NCBI GenBank assembly: GCA_041178545.1
Contig: JBEGVB010000123.1
Coordinates: 1-31,639 of the forward strand
From: JBEATZ01 sp041178545
GTDB taxonomy: Bacteria; Planctomycetota; UBA1135; UBA2386
Direction: 5' to 3'
DNA length: 31,639 nt
A model generated the notes under the pieces. It saw nothing but the letters and a program-made list of their open reading frames with translations, ran no database searches and had not been told where the DNA came from. A program made the position numbers and the translations under genes. Position 1 is the stretch's first letter; every line of letters starts with the position of its first letter. Of the stretch, positions 7,722 through 15,552 are shown piece after piece.

Positions 7722-8393
7722 TCAGACGTGCTCGACGATCTCGGCGAGCGGGTAGCGGACCTTGGCGAGCTTCGCGTAGGCGTCGTCCGGATGGCGGTAG
7801 CCCACGGGCATCGCGCACAGCGTGTGCAAGCCCTTGGCCTCGAGGCCGAGGATGCGGTCGTAGGCAGCGGGATCGAGACCTTCCATCGGGCAGGTGTCGA
7901 GTCCCAGAGCGGCTGCCGAGGCCATGAACTGGCCGATGGCGATGTAGACCTGGCGCGCGGACCAGCCGTCGACGTCGAAGCCGGCAGGCAGGTTCTGGAG
8001 GAAGCCCAGCATCATCTTGCGGTAGGGCTCCACCTGCTCGGGCTTGAGGCCGCGCTGGGAGATGATCGCGTCGGCGAACTTGTTGGCGTCGGCCGGGCCC
8101 ACGCCCTTCTTGACGGTGAACACCACGAGGTGCGAGGCATCGACCACCTGGGCCTGGTTCCACGACACGGCCATGAGCTGCTTGCGCAGGTCCGGATGGT
8201 CGACGACGACGAACTTCCACGGCTGCAGGCCGAACGACGAGGGAGCAAGGCACAGCGACTCCTCCAGGGCATGCCAGGTGGCTGCCGGGATCTTGCGCGT
8301 GGCATCGAACTTCTTGGTCGCGTAGCGCCAGCGCAGCTGCTCCAGCAGTTGCCCGGTGCCGATGTGGATGGAGGGATTCGCAGTGGAGGTCAT
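7722..8393 (-). CDS. Nitroreductase-family NAD(P)H-dependent flavin oxidoreductase
   Basis: A 223-aa protein of the NfsB/nitroreductase fold, which uses FMN and NAD(P)H for two-electron reduction of nitro groups, quinones or similar acceptors. Visible are RYATKKFD near the N-terminus (FMN phosphate site), LAPSSFGLQPWKFVVV, the WSARQVYIAIGQFM helix and GLDTCPMEG, followed by PVGYR near the end. The start is the ATG at 8393, since NfsB-like similarity starts at once; an open frame continues upstream but lacks similarity. It is divergent from the DUF2237 gene, with a perfect palindrome in the 69-base spacer that could be a shared operator. The physiological substrate is unknown. Confidence 0.92.
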   Translation of the reverse strand: MTSTANPSIHIGTGQLLEQLRWRYATKKFDATRKIPAATWHALEESLCLAPSSFGLQPWKFVVVDHPDLRKQLMAVSWNQAQVVDASHLVVFTVKKGVGPADANKFADAIISQRGLKPEQVEPYRKMMLGFLQNLPAGFDVDGWSARQVYIAIGQFMASAAALGLDTCPMEGLDPAAYDRILGLEAKGLHTLCAMPVGYRHPDDAYAKLAKVRYPLAEIVEHV

Positions 8394-8419
8394 GGGCGCA
8401 TCTTCGCCGGAGGATGCTG

Positions 8420-8431
8420 GTTGGATCCAAC
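8420..8431. promoter_or_regulatory. 12-bp perfect palindrome between divergent genes, possible operator
   Basis: GTTGGATCCAAC is a perfect inverted repeat without spacer, placed about 27 bases from the nitroreductase start and about 31 bases from the DUF2237 start. Its position suits a dimeric repressor or redox regulator controlling both genes. No regulator gene is adjacent, so this is inference from symmetry and position. Confidence 0.35.
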
Positions 8432-8462
8432 ATGCGTATGACCTAGATCGGTGCCTTCTGCC

Positions 8463-8840
8463 ATGGCCAACCCCACCACTGCACGCAACGTCCTCGGCAC
8501 CGAGCTCAAGCCCTGCAGCACGAAGCCGCTGACCGGCTTCTTCCGCGACGGTTGCTGCAACACCGTGCGCGAGGACTTCGGTGCCCACACCGTGTGCGCC
8601 GAGATGACCGACCGCTTCCTCGCCTACACGAAGGAACAGGGCAACGACTTGTCGACGCCGCGCCCCGAGTACGGCTTCCCGGGTCTGAAACCGGGCGATC
8701 GCTGGTGCGTGTGCGCCTCGCGCTGGGTCGAGGCGGTGCAGGCAGGGTGTGCGCCACGCGTCGTGCTCGAGGCGACGCACGAACGCACACTGCAGTACGC
8801 GACCCTCGCGGACCTGCGGCAGCACGCGGTGCCGGGCTGA
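8463..8840 (+). CDS. DUF2237 family protein
   Basis: A 125-aa protein of the DUF2237 family. It is almost entirely family signature: NVLGTELKPC at the N-terminus, GFFRDGCC, HTVCAEMTD, NDLSTPRPEYGFPGLKPG, DRWCVCASRW and LEATHERTL. Five conserved cysteines are kept, which suggests metal binding or redox activity, but no function is established for the family. It is cytosolic, with no signal peptide. ATG at 8463 is preferred over an in-frame ATG four codons upstream because the family begins there. Divergent from the nitroreductase, it may share that gene's control; it converges with the PyrK-like gene downstream. Confidence 0.93.
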   Translation: MANPTTARNVLGTELKPCSTKPLTGFFRDGCCNTVREDFGAHTVCAEMTDRFLAYTKEQGNDLSTPRPEYGFPGLKPGDRWCVCASRWVEAVQAGCAPRVVLEATHERTLQYATLADLRQHAVPG

Positions 8841-8864
8841 TCGAACTGGTTCGGGAGCGCGGGC

Positions 8865-9671
8865 TCAGTGCAGCTCGGCGAGCTCGCAGGTCTCGTAGAC
8901 CGGACCGTCGATGCACGTCTTGCTGTAGGGCCAACCCTTGAAGCGAGGGCCCTGCACGCGGACCGAGCAGCCGTTGCAGACCCCGTAGCCGCAGGCCATG
9001 TAGGTCTCCAGCGAGAGGAAGCAGCGCAGGCCGAGGCGCTCACAGACCTTGGCAACTGCATGCATCATCGGGTCGGGACCACAGCAGAAGACGGTCTCGC
9101 CCGCGTGCACGGTTCCCTTCGCCACGAGGTCCTCGAGCAGCTTGGTCACGAGGCCGTGGAAGCCGTGGCTGCCGTCGTCCGTGGACGCGAAGACGCGCGC
9201 GATGCCCGCAAAGTCGTCCATGCCCGCGAGCGCAGCGCGGTTGCGGCCGCCGAAGAGCAACCGGACGGGCGGCTTGCCGGCTGCAGCGCGGTGACGGGCG
9301 AGCAGCAGGAACGGGGCGAGGCCGACGCCGCCGGCGATGCAGACCGGGTCGGCCACCGTGGGGTCGAAGGGCTTGCCGAGCGGGCCGGTGACGTGCACGC
9401 GTTCGCCCGGGCGCAGGTCGCAGAGCGCACGGGTGCCGTCGCCCACCGGCTTGATGAGGAAGCTGCCCCAGGAGCGGTCCGGAGCGCAGTCGTAGAGCGA
9501 GAAGGGGCGGGGCAGCAGCACCGGCCAGCGGTGCTCCGTGCGCAGCATGTAGAACTGGCCGGGCTCGGTCGCGGGGACGGGACCGTCCACCTCGAGGGCA
9601 TACGAGCCGCCGCCGAGGTCGCGCAGGCGCAGGACCGAGTGCAGTCGGGTTTCCATTCCGGCCGTTTGCAT
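8865..9671 (-). CDS. pyrK: Dihydroorotate dehydrogenase electron transfer subunit-like protein (PyrK type)
   Basis: A 268-aa ferredoxin-reductase-fold flavoprotein. Visible are the FAD motif RPFSLY (about 55-60), the nucleotide-binding GGVGLAP (114-120), CCGPDPMM (196-203) and a C-terminal 2Fe-2S site with Cys227, Cys232, Cys235 and Cys253, the pattern of PyrK. PyrK passes electrons between NAD and the FMN-containing catalytic subunit PyrD in class 1B dihydroorotate dehydrogenase. No pyrD lies nearby, so the partner is elsewhere or different. Starts at 9671 and 9656 are both possible; neither has a clear ribosome-binding site. It is divergent from the DUF445 gene. Confidence 0.87.
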   Translation of the reverse strand: MQTAGMETRLHSVLRLRDLGGGSYALEVDGPVPATEPGQFYMLRTEHRWPVLLPRPFSLYDCAPDRSWGSFLIKPVGDGTRALCDLRPGERVHVTGPLGKPFDPTVADPVCIAGGVGLAPFLLLARHRAAAGKPPVRLLFGGRNRAALAGMDDFAGIARVFASTDDGSHGFHGLVTKLLEDLVAKGTVHAGETVFCCGPDPMMHAVAKVCERLGLRCFLSLETYMACGYGVCNGCSVRVQGPRFKGWPYSKTCIDGPVYETCELAELH

Positions 9672-9744
9672 GGGGCGGGGCAGCATAGGCAGCAGATCGC
9701 AAAGCTCCAGCGCGCAGCGGTTGCGCGGGTCGCCCCGCGCGGGA

Positions 9745-9750
9745 CATACT
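9745..9750 (+). promoter_or_regulatory. Candidate -10 box for the DUF445 gene
   Basis: CATACT ends 11 bases before the ATG at 9762. Transcription starting at the usual distance would give a leader of only about five bases, in line with the absence of a Shine-Dalgarno site. No good -35 box is visible. Confidence 0.3.
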
Positions 9751-9761
9751 CCCGCCCCCAC

Positions 9762-10397
9762 ATGACCCCTGCCGACCTCTGGACCTGGATCGCCATCCCC
9801 GCGCTGGGAGGCATCATCGGTTGGGTCACCAACTGGATCGCCGTGAAGATGATCTTCCGGCCGCTCAAGCCCCGTTGGTTCCTGTTCTTCCGGCTGCACG
9901 GCCTGGTGCCGCGCCGGCAGGCCGACCTCGCGAAGTCCATCGGCAGGGTGGTGGGCACCCACCTCGTCGAGCACCGCGACATCGTGCGCGGACTCAACAA
10001 GCTCGACTTCGACGGCATCCTGGGATCGGTGCTGGACCGTGGCCTCGGCCCCAAGATCGCCGAGCTGCGCAGCCTGCCCCTGATCGGCGGCTTCCTCACC
10101 GAGGACCGCGTGCGCGACCTGCGCAACTCCATCGTGCGCGGGATCATGGTGCACAAGGACGACGTCCTGGACGAGGTGGAACGCGGCCTCTCCAGCGGCC
10201 TCGACGTGCCGAAGCTGGTCGAGACCAAGGTCGCCTCGTTCGAGGTCCTCAAGCTGGAGAAGATCATCCTCGAGGTCGCGAGCCGCGAGCTGCGCTCCAT
10301 CGTCGTGCTGGGGCTCGTGCTCGGGGTGCTGATCGGCCTCGGCCAGGCAGCCCTGATCCACTTCCTGCCGCAGCTGGTCGCCCTGACCAGCGGCTGA
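9762..10397 (+). CDS. DUF445 family membrane protein
   Basis: A 211-aa DUF445 (YheB-like) protein. The N-terminus holds a membrane helix (about 8-30) with the family motif GWVTNWIAVKMIFRP, followed by PRRQADLAKSIGRVV. The middle is soluble and helical with charged residues, and a second membrane helix (about 180-205) ends the protein, so both ends are anchored with the central domain on one side. It is about half the length of the long DUF445 proteins but normal for the short YheB-like group. No reaction is known for the family. Its stop lies 49 bases before the next gene. The family call is reliable from the N-terminal motif. Confidence 0.88.
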   Translation: MTPADLWTWIAIPALGGIIGWVTNWIAVKMIFRPLKPRWFLFFRLHGLVPRRQADLAKSIGRVVGTHLVEHRDIVRGLNKLDFDGILGSVLDRGLGPKIAELRSLPLIGGFLTEDRVRDLRNSIVRGIMVHKDDVLDEVERGLSSGLDVPKLVETKVASFEVLKLEKIILEVASRELRSIVVLGLVLGVLIGLGQAALIHFLPQLVALTSG

Positions 10398-10412
10398 GGC
10401 ACGCAGCCGCAG

Positions 10413-10441
10413 TTACGAAGCGCACGAGACCGCACTAGTAC
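10413..10441 (+). promoter_or_regulatory. Candidate promoter of the PDZ-like secreted protein gene
   Basis: TTACGA (10413-10418) and TAGTAC (10436-10441) are 17 bases apart, and the ATG follows five bases after the second box. There is no ribosome-binding site. If real, this promoter too would make a nearly leaderless mRNA. Matches to the consensus are only partial. Confidence 0.3.
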
Positions 10442-10446
10442 CCGCC

Positions 10447-11724
10447 ATGCAACGCACCCTGGCAACCGCGCTCGCACTGACCACGACGGTCCTCGCGCTC
10501 CCCGCACAGCAACAGACCCTCTCCGCCTACCCGAACCGCGACGAGCTCACGCCGTTCCGGGCCTGCACGGGGATCGTTGCCGCGCCCGACGCGGTCTTCC
10601 AGCAGCTGCGCATCCTGCGCGAACAGGCCGAGCGCACCGGTGCCGCAGTGGACTTCGATGCCAACGGCATCACCACCGTCAACCACCCGGTGTGGCGACA
10701 GTCGCTCGAGGAGCTGCGCAAGCAGACCATCGACGCAGGCTGGCTCGCCCGCATCCTGCGCGAGAGCCGCAACGCCGACGAACGCGACCTCGCGTTCTTC
10801 GGCATGTTCTTCTGCGCGGAACCGGGCCATGTGTGCAACCTCATCGCGCACATCCCCGGCGAGCCGGAGCGCGCGACCCGGCAGAAGGCCTACCGGCGCG
10901 CGGTTGCCTACCTGCGTGCCCACCTTGCCAGGCGATTCGGCGACCTGGGCGACGAGCAGCGCAAGGCACTGCTGGAGAACATGCCGGCGGTCGGCAGCCC
11001 GGCAGCCAAGGCCATGGGCATCACGCGGACGCCCGTCGAGGCAGACCACCTCTACGTGGTCAACCTCACGCCGTTCTTCCAGATGCTCGACCTCGGCGAA
11101 CCCGTGGACCAGGCACAGGCACTGTGGTTCCTCAAGGAGGTGTTCTCGGTGCGCCCCGACCTGGCCAAGGGGTGGCTGGAGCCGGCAATGCCGCGGGTGC
11201 GCGGCTTCCTCGAGGGATCGGAGCCCCTCGCACGGACCGAGGCACGGGGGCTGCTCGCGGCGGTCGCGCCGAAGACGATCCGCCAGCCCGAGGCAGGTGC
11301 AGGCGAGGCGGAATGGACCGCGTGGACCGTGGCCGTGACGAAGGCCGTCTTCCCGCCGATCCGCACGTTGTCCGAGGCATTGTTCGCGCTGTACCCCTCG
11401 GAAGAGCGCGCGGCGCTCGCAGCACGCGTCAAGGAAGCGCTCTCGGGCGACACGCTGGGCGACTCCGCATCCGGCAAGACGGAAGCAGGCGAGCAGTACT
11501 GGGGATTCCGCATCGCGCGGCTGCCGAAGGAACTCGAGGGTCTGGGCGTGCCTGCAGGTGCCGTGGTCACCGCACTCAACGGACGCCCGGTGCGCTCTGC
11601 CAAGGACCTGCTGGCCACGGGCACCAACCTGCTCGCCATGGGCCGCGGCCAACGTTCCCTCTTCGTCGACTACGTGCACGAGGGCAGGAAGAAGGCGGTC
11701 GAGTACCGCGTGATGGCCGACTAG
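10447..11724 (+). CDS. Secreted protein with C-terminal PDZ-like region, function unknown
   Basis: A 425-aa protein. Residues 1-21 are a Sec signal peptide (hydrophobic core ATALALTTTVLAL, likely cleavage after PAQ). The long middle (about 25-340) is helical, with an FFGMFFCAEPGHVCN segment containing two cysteines, and I cannot assign it to a family. The last 80 residues resemble a PDZ domain: a GFRIARLP strand, then GVPAGAVVTALNGRPV, the usual peptide-binding loop and turn, and RSLFVDYVHEGRKKAVEYRV at the end. No serine-protease triad is apparent, so it is not simply a DegP-type protease. It is followed 16 bases later by the ABC-F gene and may share its mRNA. Confidence 0.65.
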   Translation: MQRTLATALALTTTVLALPAQQQTLSAYPNRDELTPFRACTGIVAAPDAVFQQLRILREQAERTGAAVDFDANGITTVNHPVWRQSLEELRKQTIDAGWLARILRESRNADERDLAFFGMFFCAEPGHVCNLIAHIPGEPERATRQKAYRRAVAYLRAHLARRFGDLGDEQRKALLENMPAVGSPAAKAMGITRTPVEADHLYVVNLTPFFQMLDLGEPVDQAQALWFLKEVFSVRPDLAKGWLEPAMPRVRGFLEGSEPLARTEARGLLAAVAPKTIRQPEAGAGEAEWTAWTVAVTKAVFPPIRTLSEALFALYPSEERAALAARVKEALSGDTLGDSASGKTEAGEQYWGFRIARLPKELEGLGVPAGAVVTALNGRPVRSAKDLLATGTNLLAMGRGQRSLFVDYVHEGRKKAVEYRVMAD

Positions 11725-11740
11725 GCCGTCTGCTGCAGCC

Positions 11741-13630
11741 ATGACCCTCGTCACGCTGGAGAACGTCTCGCGCCGCTTCGGCGAGTTCCCCGTGCTGGAG
11801 GAGCTCTCCCTGCGCGTGGACGAGGGCGACCGCATCGGCGTCGTCGGCGACAACGGCGCCGGCAAGTCGACGATGGTGCGCATCCTCGCAGGGGTGGACG
11901 AGGCAGACCTCGGCCAGCGCAACTGCAGGCGCAACCTCCGTATCGCCTACGGCCAGCAGATGCCGCGCATGCCGGAGGGCACGACCATCCGCCAGTTCGT
12001 GATGTTGGGTACCGGTGAACACGGCGCCCTCGAGCAGCGCATGCGCGCGCTGGAGACGGACATGGCGACCGGTGACGAACGCGCCCTCGCCGAGTACGGC
12101 ACGCTGCAGGCTGCATTCGAGTCGGGCGGCGGCTATGACCGCGTCCACCGCGTCGAGAAGGTCCTCGGGGGACTCGGGTTCCTGCCTGCCGACCTCGACA
12201 AGGACGTGGCAGTGCTCAGTGGTGGCGAGCGCTCGCGCGTGCAGCTCGCAGTGCTGATGACGACGCCTGCCGACCTGCTCGTGCTCGACGAGCCCACCAA
12301 CCACCTCGACCTGCATGGCATCGAGTTCGTGGAGGACTTCGTCCAGCGCTACCCGGGCGCCGTGATGGTGGTCAGCCACGACCGTGACTTCCTCGACCGG
12401 GCGGTCACGTCCATCGTCGAGGTGGCCGACGGCACGGCCACGCGCTTCAAGGGCAACTTCACCCACTACTCCCAGCAGCGCGATGCCGCGTTGCTCGCGC
12501 TCACGCGGGCGCACAAGAACCAGCGGGAGTTCGTGGAGAAGGAGATGGACTTCATCCGCCGCAACATGGCCGGCCAGAAGAGTGCCCAGGCGAAGGGCCG
12601 TCTCAAGCGCCTGCAGCGGCTGCAGCTGATCGACAAGCCAAAGGGTCCGAGGACGCAGATGCGCCTGCGGTTCGGCGGCGGCAAGGGCATGGCGGGCCAG
12701 ACCGTGGTCGAGGCCGAGGGACTCGTCGTCACCGCGGGCGGGAGCAAGCGCCTGCTCGACGGGGCGGAGTTCCGCATCCAGTACGGCGAGGTGGTGGCAT
12801 TGCTGGGCAGGAACGGCGCCGGCAAGACGACCCTGATGCGGCTCGTTGCAGGCCAGGGCCAAGCCTCCGCTGGCACCATCCGCCGCGCACAGACGATGCG
12901 CATCGGCTACTTCAGCCAGGAGAAGACCGACCTCCCCACCAGCGGCACGGTGCTCGACGCCCTGCGCGAGCTGGACCGCACCGTCGACGAGAAGACGTTG
13001 CGCGACCACCTCGCGTTGTTCCTGTTCTGCGGCGACGAGGTGGAGAAGCCGGTTGCAGACCTGTCGGGCGGCGAGAAGCAGAGGTTGTCGCTCGCGCGCA
13101 TGACGCGCTCGACCTTTGACCTGCTGTGCATGGACGAACCCACCAACCACCTCGACGTGGCGGGAACCGAGGGCCTGGAACAGGCACTCAAGGAGTACCC
13201 GGGCACGGTGGTGCTGGTGACCCACGACCGCAGGCTGGTGCGAGAGGTTGCGGACCGCGTGCTGTGGATCGAGGACCGCAAGGTGCAGTCCTATGCTTCG
13301 CTCGACGCATGCGTGGAGGCACTGCACGAGGCTGCCTCGCGAGTGCGAGCCGAACAAGTCGTTGCGAGAGAGAGGGAAGACCGCAAGGCAGCGGCAACTG
13401 CAGCACCTGCGCCCCGCGCCACGGAATCCGGCAGGATCCGCAACCCACTCATGTTCCAGCGGCTGGAGGAACGCATCTTTGCGCTCGAGGAGCAGCTCAA
13501 GGCGCTGCGTGAGGACATGCTGGCACCCGAGAACTACGGCTCGGGGCAGCGCATGAAGGAACTGCAGGCACGGGAGCAGGCGCTCCAGCAGGAACTGAAG
13601 GCGGCATACGACCAGTGGGAGAACTGGTGA
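11741..13630 (+). CDS. ABC-F family ATPase (Uup/YheS-like)
   Basis: A 629-aa soluble protein with two ABC ATPase domains and no membrane segment. The first domain has Walker A GDNGAGKST (36-44), signature LSGGE (159-163) and DEPTNHLD from 183; the second has GRNGAGKTT (356-364), LSGGE (441-445) and DEPTNHLD from 465. The linker between them carries the basic helical region (about 250-300, RRNMAGQKSAQAKGRLKRL) that contacts the ribosome in ABC-F proteins. A C-terminal coiled coil (about 570-629) resembles the extension of Uup. ABC-F proteins act on stalled or antibiotic-bound ribosomes, or in nucleic-acid transactions; which applies here cannot be told. Confidence 0.93.
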   Translation: MTLVTLENVSRRFGEFPVLEELSLRVDEGDRIGVVGDNGAGKSTMVRILAGVDEADLGQRNCRRNLRIAYGQQMPRMPEGTTIRQFVMLGTGEHGALEQRMRALETDMATGDERALAEYGTLQAAFESGGGYDRVHRVEKVLGGLGFLPADLDKDVAVLSGGERSRVQLAVLMTTPADLLVLDEPTNHLDLHGIEFVEDFVQRYPGAVMVVSHDRDFLDRAVTSIVEVADGTATRFKGNFTHYSQQRDAALLALTRAHKNQREFVEKEMDFIRRNMAGQKSAQAKGRLKRLQRLQLIDKPKGPRTQMRLRFGGGKGMAGQTVVEAEGLVVTAGGSKRLLDGAEFRIQYGEVVALLGRNGAGKTTLMRLVAGQGQASAGTIRRAQTMRIGYFSQEKTDLPTSGTVLDALRELDRTVDEKTLRDHLALFLFCGDEVEKPVADLSGGEKQRLSLARMTRSTFDLLCMDEPTNHLDVAGTEGLEQALKEYPGTVVLVTHDRRLVREVADRVLWIEDRKVQSYASLDACVEALHEAASRVRAEQVVAREREDRKAAATAAPAPRATESGRIRNPLMFQRLEERIFALEEQLKALREDMLAPENYGSGQRMKELQAREQALQQELKAAYDQWENW

Positions 13631-13642
13631 GCGCGCTGCGGC

Positions 13643-15529
13643 TCAGCGCGCGAGCTGCTGCAACGCCGCGGTGACGGCAGGGTCGCCCGGGCGCAGCCTG
13701 AGTGCGGCCTCGTAGCTGGCACGGGCCTCCTCGGTCCGGCCGCGTGCGGCGAGGACCCGGCCGAGCTGGAACTGCGCGCCGAAGTGGCGCGGCTCCAGCT
13801 CGAGCGTGCGCCGGAACGATGCCTCTGCACGGTCGAGCCGGCCTTCCGCGAAGCAGGCGAGGCCCAGGTTCGCGTGCAGCAAGGGCAGGTACGGCAACCT
13901 GTCGAGTGCCTGCTCGAACTCCGCAATGGCAGCACCATGCTCGCCGCGCCTGCCGAGCAGGGTGCCGAGCTGGACGCGGGCGAGTGCAAGTGCACCGTCT
14001 GCCGCGACTGCCGTGCGCTGCGCCTCTTCTGCCCCGGCATGGTCGCCCCGGATCTCCCTGCAGATGCCGACCTCGTGCCATGCGAGCGCCAGCCGAGGGT
14101 CGATGGCGAGCGCGCGTTCCAGCGCTGCCTCTGCGTCCGTCAGGCGCTGCTGCTGGCGCAGCACGCTGCCGAGGCGCATCCACACCATCGCATCACCGGG
14201 CCGCTTCTCCAGGTCCCGGCGGTGCACGGCCTCGAACAGCTGCAGTCGTGCATCGGGCCCGCTCGGCTCAACCGTGAGCGAGAGCGTGGCCATCTCGTCG
14301 TCGGACGACTGCCCGAAGCGGATCGTGCGCGGCGGGGCGAACGGGTTGGCAGGGTTCTCGGCGCGGTTGTCGTAGGCCCAGCGCGCCTCGATGCGGGTGC
14401 CAGCCGGCACCGCAACGGGCTCGCGGAACCTGTAGTCGTCCTGCCAGTCGAAGTCCCAGCGGTCGATGCGGTGGAGCAGCCGGCGTTCGCCCGACGGCAG
14501 CACCAACGTCGCGTCCATCCAGCTGCAGATGCGGTGCGCGTGCGGGTAGACCGCGTGGATGCGAATGTCGGCAGGGACGACGAGGTGGTCCTGCACCACC
14601 ACGTCGTGGGCCCCGGCAGGAACCTCGATGCGGTCGTCGTAGAGCACGAGCGGCACGAACTCGACTGCCGTGGGCACGTCGGTGAACCAGAGTGCGATGC
14701 GAGGGCGAACCTGCTCGGGCTTGCCGGTGGGGACGAGGTGGAGCTGCAGCACGAGGTCACTGCCGCCGTGCAGCCGGAAAGCCTGACCGGCTGGCTGACG
14801 CCGTGGCTGCTTGCCAGGCGTCCAGCCGAGGAAGTGGCCGTCGGGCGCCTCCGCGCCGCCCATGTCCATGCCGGGGAAACCTGGTTCCGCATCGAGCGCG
14901 TCCCGTTGCCGCGCCGAGCGCGTCCGGTCGAGTGCCACGACCGCATGGTGCACCGCAGCCGAGCCGGGCTGCAGCTCGAACCCCTCGACGTACCGCATGG
15001 CGCGGCCGGCGAACAAGCCCGGGTCGAGCGGCAGCACGAGGTTCCGGACCAGGTCGCGGCCCGTTGCCGGCACGGTGAAGTCGGTCGCCAGCTCCACCAC
15101 CGCGTGGGGCTCGCCCAGCGCGCGGCCGAGCTGCCACCCACTCGCGAACACGGGCGGCACCGGTTCGGGCAGCGGGCCCTCGGAGGGGTGGCGCGGGGTG
15201 CCCGCTGCCACCCAGGCGCGCACCGACTCGACTTCGTCCGCGGAGAGCCTGCGGTCCCCCTCGAAGTCGCCGTGCGTCGGCAACCAGGGCGGCATGTAGC
15301 GGTCCGTCACCACGCGCTCGACCATTGCTGCGCGCTTGGCAACGTCCTCGAACGAGCGCAGCACGAAGGGCGCAGGCTGGCCCTCGCGGTGGCAGGGCGT
15401 GCACGACCGGTGCACGAGTTGCGCGACACCACCGCTCCACGTGGCGCCGGGCGCCGGACCGTCCGAGCACCCGGTGAGGAGCAGGGCAGCGAGGACCCAA
15501 GGGCTGCATGCGCGCGCCATCGCACGCAT
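13643..15529 (-). CDS. Lipoprotein with heme-c motif, PHM-like copper monooxygenase core and TPR repeats
   Basis: A 628-aa three-part protein. Residues 1-21 form a lipoprotein signal with lipobox LLTGC (Cys21). A CTPCH heme-binding motif follows (Cys43, Cys46, His47) in a short cytochrome-like domain (to about 105). The middle (about 120-420) resembles type II copper ascorbate-dependent monooxygenases such as peptidylglycine hydroxylating monooxygenase: His194/His195 and His264 suit one copper site; His330, His332 and Met413 the other. The C-terminus (about 430-628) consists of TPR repeats. It may oxygenate an organic substrate at the outer membrane, fed electrons through the heme; the substrate is unknown. 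A start at 15520 is also possible. It follows the dikinase gene by 23 bases. Confidence 0.8.
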   Translation of the reverse strand: MRAMARACSPWVLAALLLTGCSDGPAPGATWSGGVAQLVHRSCTPCHREGQPAPFVLRSFEDVAKRAAMVERVVTDRYMPPWLPTHGDFEGDRRLSADEVESVRAWVAAGTPRHPSEGPLPEPVPPVFASGWQLGRALGEPHAVVELATDFTVPATGRDLVRNLVLPLDPGLFAGRAMRYVEGFELQPGSAAVHHAVVALDRTRSARQRDALDAEPGFPGMDMGGAEAPDGHFLGWTPGKQPRRQPAGQAFRLHGGSDLVLQLHLVPTGKPEQVRPRIALWFTDVPTAVEFVPLVLYDDRIEVPAGAHDVVVQDHLVVPADIRIHAVYPHAHRICSWMDATLVLPSGERRLLHRIDRWDFDWQDDYRFREPVAVPAGTRIEARWAYDNRAENPANPFAPPRTIRFGQSSDDEMATLSLTVEPSGPDARLQLFEAVHRRDLEKRPGDAMVWMRLGSVLRQQQRLTDAEAALERALAIDPRLALAWHEVGICREIRGDHAGAEEAQRTAVAADGALALARVQLGTLLGRRGEHGAAIAEFEQALDRLPYLPLLHANLGLACFAEGRLDRAEASFRRTLELEPRHFGAQFQLGRVLAARGRTEEARASYEAALRLRPGDPAVTAALQQLAR

Positions 15530-15532
15530 GCT

Positions 15533-15546
15533 AGCCGGGCACGGCT
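15533..15546. other. Small hairpin in the spacer between dikinase and lipoprotein genes
   Basis: AGCCG (15533-15537) and CGGCT (15542-15546) can pair around a four-base loop in the short spacer between the two minus-strand genes. There is no U-tract, so it is not a typical terminator; it may modulate read-through or mRNA stability. Confidence 0.3.
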
Positions 15547-15552
15547 GGTTGC

